From positions 1 through 10,311 of the forward strand of contig CANJDA010000073.1 of assembly GCA_947472705.1 (NCBI GenBank): a stretch of DNA of 10,311 bases. The letters run 5' to 3'. This document shows positions 1 through 5,145 of the stretch, piece by piece (within the stretch, counting starts at the first letter, position 1; each line of letters starts with the position of its first letter). Made by a program: the position numbers and the translations under genes. This DNA is from Flavobacteriaceae bacterium (lineage in GTDB: Bacteria > Bacteroidota > Bacteroidia > Flavobacteriales > Flavobacteriaceae). Below the pieces are notes generated by a model. The model was given only the letters and a program-made list of their open reading frames with translations. It was not told where the DNA came from and did no database searches.

Positions 1-717
1 TGACAGCTCTTGTTTTGGTACTTTCTTCTCCCACACTTTGCCTTTTACTTCTAGCAAAGCATCATCGGTATTCCCAGCAAATAGTACACATCCTTTATCT
101 ACCACCGCCATTTGGGTACACAATTCGCGCACGTCTTGCACGATGTGTGTAGATAAAATAACGATAGTATTTTCGCCAATCTCACTCAAAATATTATAAA
201 ATCGGTTACGCTCTCCAGGGTCTAATCCTGCTGTGGGTTCATCCACAATTACCAATTGAGGCGTACCAATCAAACACTGCGCAATTCCGAAACGTTGACG
301 CATACCACCACTATAACTGCTAACCGCTTTATTGCGTTGTTCCCACAAATTCACTTTCACCAGCAATTGCTCAATCATTTGTTTTCTATCTGATTTGTTT
401 TCGAAGCCTTTAAGTAAAGCCAAGTTGTCTAACAAATCTACGGCTGAGGTTCTAGGATATACTCCAAATTCCTGAGGCAAATAGCCCAATACTTTACGAA
501 CGGCTTCTTTATCATTTAACACATCTATATCGCCAAGGGTAATGCTGCCACTATCGGCATCTTGCAAAGTAGCTATTGTTCGCATTAAAGAAGATTTACC
601 AGCACCATTAGGGCCCAATAAACCAAACATCCCTGTAGGAATGGTTAAAGAAACATTGTTCAAGGCATGCACGCCGTTACTGTATCGTTTGTCTAAATTT
701 TTAATGACTAGTTCCAT
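1..717 (-). CDS. ABC transporter ATP-binding protein, 3' end outside the window
   Basis: This is the nucleotide-binding subunit of an ABC transporter; it would sit on the inner face of the inner membrane and power a permease not seen here. The 239 visible residues contain every core motif: Walker A GPNGAGKSS (35-43), Q-loop Q82 in YLPQEFG, signature SYSGGMRQR (134-142), Walker B LVIVDEP (155-161), D-loop GLDP (164-167) and switch histidine H191 in STH. The reading frame is still open at base 1, so the C-terminal part is missing; single-domain ATPases of this type are usually about 230 to 310 residues. The start is the ATG at 715-717, which gives a normal N-terminus (MELVIKNLDKRY). The domain resembles the CcmA/NatA-like exporter ATPases. 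The substrate cannot be read from this subunit; the permease is probably the next gene to the left. A terminator separates it from the upstream SOUL gene, so it should have its own promoter, but I found no convincing box. Confidence 0.95.
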   Translation of the reverse strand, partial: MELVIKNLDKRYSNGVHALNNVSLTIPTGMFGLLGPNGAGKSSLMRTIATLQDADSGSITLGDIDVLNDKEAVRKVLGYLPQEFGVYPRTSAVDLLDNLALLKGFENKSDRKQMIEQLLVKVNLWEQRNKAVSSYSGGMRQRFGIAQCLIGTPQLVIVDEPTAGLDPGERNRFYNILSEIGENTIVILSTHIVQDVRELCTQMAVVDKGCVLFAGNTDDALLEVKGKVWEKKVPKQELS

Positions 718-855
718 AGAGTCGAGTGGGTTAGAAGTTAAATTTGAATCGGTAAGTCGTTCAATTAATTTGTTTTGTTACAATTCTGTTATAACAATAC
801 TACGAAAAAAGTTTGTAATGGAATTGTTTTAGAGCATTGGGCTATATAAGAACAT
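718..855 (-). other. Upstream region of the ABC ATPase gene
   Basis: This AT-rich non-coding stretch lies between the terminator and the ABC gene start and must hold its promoter. A perfect 10-bp palindrome, TGTTATAACA (787-796), is the only notable symmetric element and could be an operator or chance in AT-rich DNA. On the minus strand TAGTATTG matches the Bacteroidota -7 consensus TAnnTTTG at all but one fixed position, but it has no TTG at the expected distance upstream, so I do not call a promoter. Confidence 0.3.
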
Positions 856-894
856 AAAAAAACCGCAAAGTCTAGAGACGCTTGCGGAGTTTTT
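856..894 (-). terminator. Rho-independent terminator of the SOUL gene
   Basis: Inverted repeat CCGCAA (863-868) and TTGCGG (882-887) enclose a 13-base loop region. Read on the minus strand, the stem is followed by a run of seven T (complement of 856-862). It starts about 40 bases past the SOUL stop codon. On the plus strand the stem is followed by five T (890-894), so it could also work in the other direction, but no plus-strand gene ends here. Confidence 0.75.
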
Positions 895-936
895 ATAAGC
901 ACTCTTTGTAGCGAGAGTGTTACATCAACTATTTTT

Positions 937-1548
937 TTATCGGATTTGATTTACTTGATTTTCATCTAGGGCTACTATAATTTCGTTTCTTCTGCCAAAC
1001 AATTGATAAGGAGGGTTGTAACCAAAATAGCGAAAGTGTCCGTGGTAGGAAAGATGCTTCTCTTTCAAAGCTTTTTCAAGTAAAACGGTATGTTTCTGAA
1101 TGGCTTCTTGTGAAGCAAACCCACTAAATGTTATGGCAGCCACATATTCAGCCGGTGCCGTTTTAATGGTTACCTCAGTATTATTAGGTTGAGGCAAATT
1201 AGCTTTAGTGTATTGGGAAGGCATTACAAAACTCATACTCGAAATCGTATCACTTATTTCCATGTGTACTGGTGAAGTCATAGCGATTTGTTTTTTTTCT
1301 TTATTGCCACCAAAAATGTAACCCGCTAATGTGGAGAAACCAGAACGACCTAGTTCTTTATATGTTTTAGCAGAAGAAGTAATCACCGCCATAGTAGTAG
1401 CAGGGTAGTACCTGATTTCAAAATCTTTCTCTACCTTGATTACTTTGTATACCTGAGTTTCTGATTTGCCTGTTGCCATGGAGGTGTAAATTTGAAATAC
1501 TATAAATATAACAGCTATTATTCCGATTACTAAGAGAACTATTTTCAT
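937..1548 (-). CDS. SOUL-family heme-binding protein with N-terminal membrane anchor
   Basis: This 203-residue protein belongs to the SOUL/HBP heme-binding family. Family hallmarks are FEIRYYPA (43-50), the segment LAGYIFGGNK (74-83) running into IAMTSPV (88-94), and SFVMPSQY (106-113). Residues 3-20 form one hydrophobic helix after a single lysine, with no cleavage-site cysteine; this looks like a signal anchor, or less likely a cleaved signal peptide, placing the SOUL domain in the periplasm. Bacterial members are mostly uncharacterised: heme or porphyrin binding is known for animal homologues, so binding here is inferred from family membership. The ATG at 1546-1548 is chosen because it directly precedes the hydrophobic segment. 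The gene is monocistronic: a terminator follows it and a divergent gene lies upstream. Confidence 0.9.
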   Translation of the reverse strand: MKIVLLVIGIIAVIFIVFQIYTSMATGKSETQVYKVIKVEKDFEIRYYPATTMAVITSSAKTYKELGRSGFSTLAGYIFGGNKEKKQIAMTSPVHMEISDTISSMSFVMPSQYTKANLPQPNNTEVTIKTAPAEYVAAITFSGFASQEAIQKHTVLLEKALKEKHLSYHGHFRYFGYNPPYQLFGRRNEIIVALDENQVNQIR

Positions 1549-1579
1549 TGTAAATTTTATTTAATTTGTCAACCCATTT

Positions 1580-1587
1580 CAAAACTA
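1580..1587 (-). promoter_or_regulatory. Candidate -7 box of the SOUL gene
   Basis: On the minus strand TAGTTTTG matches the Bacteroidota sigma-factor -7 consensus TAnnTTTG exactly. It would place the transcription start near 1576 and give a leader of about 28 bases. The nearest upstream TTG (complement of 1612-1614) is 24 bases away, slightly more than the usual 17-23, so the -33 element is weak. Confidence 0.45.
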
Positions 1588-1667
1588 CACAAATGTGAGA
1601 CTTATTCCTGCCAAAAATCTTGTAAAATTAATAGTATAACTTACAACATTCGCACTTAACTGCTATT

Positions 1668-1695
1668 TTGTTATATATAAAAATTCTTATATTTG
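1668..1695 (+). promoter_or_regulatory. Bacteroidota-type promoter of the T9SS protein gene
   Basis: TTG (1668-1670, within TTTTG) and TATATTTG (1688-1695) are separated by 17 bases, a full match to the -33 TTG / -7 TAnnTTTG consensus. The predicted transcription start is near 1699, about 16 bases before the TTG start codon. Confidence 0.6.
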
Positions 1696-1714
1696 AAATC
1701 ATAATACTCTGGAT

Positions 1715-3157
1715 TTGAAAAAAATATACTTTCTACTATTTTTTGGTTGTTATCAAATAATTTCAGCACAGTTCATACAGCCGTCTCCTTCTGAGGCACT
1801 CTACGTTTGCGATGATAATTCCGATGGAATTGGGGTTTTTAACCTTACGAATGAGAATCAGAAAATATTCCCATTTACGGATATCTCTAGTTATACCTTT
1901 GATTATTTTACTTCACAAGCCGATGCCCAATCAAATACAAATATGATTGCCCAGCCAACAGCGTATACAAATGTTTCCAACCCACAAACGATTTATGTTA
2001 GGATAACAACGCCAAGCAATTATGGTTTTTCGTCGTTTACAATTTTTGTATTTCCAAAGCCAAACTTTAACCAGCCACCTAATTTAATTATTTACCAAAA
2101 TCCTTATACAGGAACGGCATCATTTGATATTGAAAGACAAAGACGTATCTTGATGGAGGGCGAAAGCGGGGTATTTGCCCAAATCTATGAAACAGAAAAT
2201 GATGCTATTGCTGACGTAAACAGGATGGCAGTAAATTGCTATACAAATACTAGTCCCACCCAAACCTTATGGGCGAGGGAATATGCAAACTTTGAAGGCG
2301 GTTGCTTTCATGTAAGCAGTTTTACAATTACGGTTTCTCCAGATCCTAATCCTAATCCTATAATCAATTTTACAGATGCTAATTTCAAAGCGAAACTATT
2401 GCAAGCGGACACCACCACTACTATTGCTAAAAATATATGCAATCAAAACGTAAAAATTGACACTAACAGTGACGGAGAAATTCAAACTGATGAGGCTGGA
2501 AGGATTTATATACTAAATGTAAGCAACAGCAATCTTAATGCAATGGATGGAATAACAAACTTCTCCTACCTGTTTTATCTTTACTGCAATAACAACAACC
2601 TGCAAGACCTTACTCTTGATGGAATGTTTCACCTTTATTATTTGAATTGTTCGAATAATGCTCTTACCTCACTCGATCTTTCGCAAACACGGGTAAATAT
2701 GGTTGACTTTTACCACAACAACCTTGTATATGTGAACTTAAAAAACGGAATATCACAATCTGCGCCACCTGAATTTCCTTTTAATTCTTGGGGACAAAAC
2801 CCTCTGGCATTTATTTGCGGTGATACAGCTGAGTTGGATGTTATTAATATATTGTTAGACCTTCAAGGCTATACTAATGTAGCTGTATCAGATAATTGTA
2901 CACTTTCAATTCCCGAAAATCAATTTACTAAAAAGGTAAAAATGTATCCAAATCCAGTTCACAATGCAATTGCAATCGAATCCGATTCCCCTATAAAATC
3001 AATAGCTATGTTTGATGTGCAGGGAAGAAACTTGTATACAAAAGGGTCAAACAGTACTTCCGATACCTTAGATTTTTCTAGCTATCCAAACGGAATTTAC
3101 CTTATCAGGGTAATCACGGAAGAGGGAATAAAAACAGAGAAAATAGTGAAAGAGTAG
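1715..3157 (+). CDS. Secreted leucine-rich-repeat protein with T9SS type A sorting domain
   Basis: This 480-residue protein is probably exported by Sec and then moved across the outer membrane by the type IX system. Residues 1-18 are a signal peptide (KK, hydrophobic core, cleavage likely after ISA). Residues about 25-213 hold two copies of a beta-rich domain, each ending in a similar pattern (SSFTIFVFPKPN versus SSFTITVSPDPN). A PNPNP linker follows (211-215). D249-E260 (DTNSDGEIQTDE) is a canonical EF-hand-like calcium loop. Four leucine-rich repeats with a 21-residue period cover about 265-347, with cysteines at 291 and 312. The sorting domain occupies about 408-480, with MYPNP at 410-414 and a final segment of the type GIYLIRV...EKIVKE. 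The start is TTG at 1715: a stop at 1694-1696 lies just upstream in frame, no ATG lies between, and the signal peptide begins immediately. The ligand and role are unknown; surface attachment or release into the medium is inferred from the sorting domain. Confidence 0.88.
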   Translation: MKKIYFLLFFGCYQIISAQFIQPSPSEALYVCDDNSDGIGVFNLTNENQKIFPFTDISSYTFDYFTSQADAQSNTNMIAQPTAYTNVSNPQTIYVRITTPSNYGFSSFTIFVFPKPNFNQPPNLIIYQNPYTGTASFDIERQRRILMEGESGVFAQIYETENDAIADVNRMAVNCYTNTSPTQTLWAREYANFEGGCFHVSSFTITVSPDPNPNPIINFTDANFKAKLLQADTTTTIAKNICNQNVKIDTNSDGEIQTDEAGRIYILNVSNSNLNAMDGITNFSYLFYLYCNNNNLQDLTLDGMFHLYYLNCSNNALTSLDLSQTRVNMVDFYHNNLVYVNLKNGISQSAPPEFPFNSWGQNPLAFICGDTAELDVINILLDLQGYTNVAVSDNCTLSIPENQFTKKVKMYPNPVHNAIAIESDSPIKSIAMFDVQGRNLYTKGSNSTSDTLDFSSYPNGIYLIRVITEEGIKTEKIVKE

Positions 3158-3231
3158 GGTAACGTTTTTAATTTAAATTCAGAGGATTGCATCTCCTCAG
3201 TCGCAACGCTTTAATCATCCGGGAGCGGGGG
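3158..3231. other. Intergenic DNA after the T9SS gene
   Basis: This is the first part of a 362-base gene-free gap. A short inverted repeat, GAGGA (3182-3186) and TCCTC (3194-3198), has no T-run after it, so it is not a convincing terminator. The locally G/C-rich patch around 3218-3230 contrasts with the AT-rich surroundings. No reading frame with a recognisable product is present. Confidence 0.5.
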
Positions 3232-3420
3232 TATATCATCCCTAAAGGGATTTTTTATATCAAATACAAACAGTGCAACCAACATTAAATCCCTAAAGGG
3301 ATTTTATTGTAACCAAAAAACGCCACTGTACTGCGAGGTTTTTTTCTATAATCCCGTTAGGGATTCAATATCGGTAAAAAAAAGACAATGTACAGATCAA
3401 ATCCCGCTAGGGATGATATA
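3232..3420. repeat. Cluster of four short palindromes in mirror-symmetric order (REP/BIME-like)
   Basis: Four related palindromes occur: ATCCCTAAAGGGAT (3238-3251), the same core in AAATCCCTAAAGGGATTT (3287-3304), AATCCCGTTAGGGATT (3350-3365) and ATCCCGCTAGGGAT (3401-3414). Copies 1 and 2 point one way, 3 and 4 the other. The ends form an exact 13-bp inverted repeat, TATATCATCCCTA (3232-3244) against its complement (3408-3420). Copies 2 and 3 form an inner 9-bp inverted repeat, AATCCCTAA (3288-3296) against TTAGGGATT (3357-3365). Both pairs share a centre at about 3326. Between them AAAAAACGC (3315-3323) faces GCG plus seven T (3333-3345). The sequence between palindromes is not symmetric. 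This resembles repetitive extragenic palindromes; no transposase is in the window. Confidence 0.7.
3238..3256 (+). terminator. Possible terminator of the T9SS gene (palindrome copy 1)
   Basis: The first palindrome can form a five-base-pair stem, ATCCC/GGGAT, with a TAAA loop, and is followed by six T (3251-3256). It lies about 80 bases after the T9SS stop codon and is the only hairpin-plus-T-run of reasonable quality close to it. The stem is short, so termination would be weak. Confidence 0.35.
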
Positions 3421-3508
3421 AAATTCACATTCATTTAAAAACAAAAAAATATTAACTCTAAACCCTAAATAATTATCCCCAACCATTTTAATTTTCCATC
3501 GGGAATTG
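3421..3508. other. AT-rich upstream region of guaA
   Basis: This stretch completes the gene-free gap and should hold the upstream part of the guaA promoter. It is very A-rich, with A-runs near 3437-3450. No TTG lies at the usual 17-23 bases before the -7 box; only T-rich sequence does (about 3486-3495). I see no riboswitch-like fold, and a purine riboswitch has no room between the -7 box and the start codon. Confidence 0.4.
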
Positions 3509-3516
3509 TACTTTTG
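3509..3516 (+). promoter_or_regulatory. -7 box of guaA, three bases before the start codon
   Basis: TACTTTTG matches TAnnTTTG exactly. The same ten bases, GTACTTTTGC, occur before pyrG (7937-7946). With the usual spacing transcription would begin on or next to the A of the guaA ATG (3520), implying a leaderless message or a leader of only a few bases. No clear -33 TTG accompanies it. Confidence 0.5.
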
Positions 3517-3519
3517 CAC

Positions 3520-5049
3520 ATGCAACACAACGTACTAATTTTAGATTTCGGCTCGCAATACACACAACTCATTGCTCGCCGCGTAAGGGAACTAAATATC
3601 TTCTGTGAAATTTTTCCTTTTAATCATTTTCCCAATGATTTATCGTCCTACAAAGCGGTTATCCTTTCCGGTAGCCCTTATTCTGTTAGAGCCGAAGACG
3701 CTCCTCATCCTGATTTATCCCAAATTCGTGGTAAACTGCCGCTGTTAGCCGTTTGTTACGGAGCCCAATATTTAGCCCATTTCAACGGCGGCGAAGTAGC
3801 ACCAAGTAACATTCGAGAATACGGTAGAGCCAATCTTTCTTTCATCAAAAGCGAAGAAGTTTTTATGGAAGAGGTTGGGTTAAATAGTCAAGTTTGGATG
3901 AGTCACAGCGATACTATTAAAAAATTACCTGCCAACGGCGTGCTTATCGCCAGTACCAAAGATGTAGAAAACGCCTCTTACAGAATAGAAGGCGAAACTA
4001 CATATGCTATTCAGTTTCACCCCGAAGTATACCATTCCACTGATGGAAAACAAATCCTAGAGAACTTCTTAGTCAAGATTGCCGAAGTGCCTCAAAACTT
4101 TACCCCCAATGCTTTCGTAGAAGATTGTGTCAAAGAACTTCAGGAAAAAGTAAAAGGAGATAAAGTAGTACTGGGATTGTCGGGTGGAGTAGACTCAACC
4201 GTAGCTGCCGTTTTATTAAACAAAGCCATAGGGGAGAACCTCTATTGTATTTTTGTAAACAACGGTTTGCTACGCAAAAATGAATTCGAAAACGTATTGC
4301 ACCAATACAAAGACATGGGCTTAAACGTAAAAGGGGTAGATGCTTCCGAACGTTTCTTATCAGCCTTAGAGGGTATAGAAGACCCTGAACTAAAACGTAA
4401 AGCCATCGGTCGTGTTTTCATAGAAGTTTTCGATGATGAAGCACATCGCATAGAAGATGTAAAATGGCTAGCCCAAGGCACAATCTATCCTGATGTAATC
4501 GAATCGGTTTCTGTAAAAGGGCCCTCAGCTACTATCAAATCTCATCACAACGTAGGCGGACTTCCTGATTTTATGAAGCTACAAATTGTAGAACCTTTGC
4601 GCATGCTTTTCAAAGACGAAGTGCGTAGAGTAGGAGCCACATTAGGAATTGATCCCGAACTATTAGGCAGACATCCTTTCCCAGGCCCCGGACTTTCCAT
4701 CCGTATTCTAGGTGCTATAACACCAGAGAAAGTAAGAATACTTCAAGAAGTAGATGCTGTTTTTATCAATGGGTTGAAAGAACACGGCTTGTATGATAAA
4801 GTATGGCAAGCGGGTGCCATTTTACTGCCAGTAAATAGTGTGGGGGTTATGGGTGATGAACGCACTTATGAAAAGGTTGTAGCCCTAAGAGCCGTAGAAT
4901 CTACCGATGGAATGACGGCAGATTGGGTACATTTACCTTATGATTTTTTGATGAAAATCTCCAACGAAATTATCAATAAAGTGAAAGGAGTCAACCGTGT
5001 GGTTTACGATATTAGTTCAAAGCCACCAGCTACAATTGAGTGGGAATAA
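3520..5049 (+). CDS. guaA: GMP synthase (glutamine-hydrolysing)
   Basis: GuaA converts XMP, glutamine and ATP to GMP, glutamate, AMP and pyrophosphate, the last step of de novo GMP synthesis in the cytoplasm. Numbering from the ATG at 3520 gives 509 residues, within the family's usual length. The N-terminal class I glutamine amidotransferase domain has the nucleophile C79 in AVCYGAQ and H167/E169 in FHPE. The ATP-pyrophosphatase domain starts with the PP-loop LGLSGGVDST (218-227). The dimerisation/XMP-binding C-terminus carries GRHPFPGPGL and ends with the family-typical SSKPPATIEWE. A TTG six bases upstream (3514-3516) is in frame, but it forms the end of a -7 promoter box, and MQHNVLILDFGSQYTQ is the normal N-terminus, so the ATG is preferred. 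No truncation or missing catalytic residue is seen. A separate promoter probably serves the following gene. Confidence 0.98.
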   Translation: MQHNVLILDFGSQYTQLIARRVRELNIFCEIFPFNHFPNDLSSYKAVILSGSPYSVRAEDAPHPDLSQIRGKLPLLAVCYGAQYLAHFNGGEVAPSNIREYGRANLSFIKSEEVFMEEVGLNSQVWMSHSDTIKKLPANGVLIASTKDVENASYRIEGETTYAIQFHPEVYHSTDGKQILENFLVKIAEVPQNFTPNAFVEDCVKELQEKVKGDKVVLGLSGGVDSTVAAVLLNKAIGENLYCIFVNNGLLRKNEFENVLHQYKDMGLNVKGVDASERFLSALEGIEDPELKRKAIGRVFIEVFDDEAHRIEDVKWLAQGTIYPDVIESVSVKGPSATIKSHHNVGGLPDFMKLQIVEPLRMLFKDEVRRVGATLGIDPELLGRHPFPGPGLSIRILGAITPEKVRILQEVDAVFINGLKEHGLYDKVWQAGAILLPVNSVGVMGDERTYEKVVALRAVESTDGMTADWVHLPYDFLMKISNEIINKVKGVNRVVYDISSKPPATIEWE

Positions 5050-5094
5050 TACTCTATTTATCGATAAACGGTTAAAAAAAATCGGTTATTTGCT

Positions 5095-5122
5095 TTGAAA
5101 TAAAAAACTTTTGCTAATTTTA
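5095..5122 (+). promoter_or_regulatory. Candidate promoter of the LysM-OsmC-DUF3820 operon
   Basis: TTG (5095-5097, within CTTTG) is followed after 17 bases by TAATTTTA (5115-5122), which differs from TAnnTTTG only in its last base. The predicted start is near 5126, about 20 bases before the ATG. The box lies in a small palindrome, GCTAATTTTAGC (5113-5124). Confidence 0.5.
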
Positions 5123-5145
5123 GCCGTAAATAAAATAACAAGTAC

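Noticed and set aside
542..832. Plus-strand open frame of 96 codons
   Set aside because: It lies mostly antisense to the ABC ATPase, whose Walker A and neighbouring motifs are read on the minus strand here; the translation resembles no protein family.
3315..3345. A6CGC...GCG-T7 hairpin as the terminator of the T9SS gene
   Set aside because: The G/C stem is only three base pairs with an AGG bulge before the T-run; it is better described as the centre of the palindrome cluster.
3238..3414. Regularly spaced repeats that might be taken for a small CRISPR array
   Set aside because: The repeated core is only 14 bases, self-palindromic, not identical between copies, and changes orientation half way; no cas gene is present.
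4242..4481. Minus-strand open frame inside guaA
   Set aside because: It is antisense to the conserved GuaA ATP-pyrophosphatase domain and has no recognisable product.
5057..5068. 12-bp palindrome TTTATCGATAAA just after the guaA stop
   Set aside because: It is an AT-rich uninterrupted palindrome without loop or T-run, so it is neither a terminator nor a recognisable operator; chance is likely.
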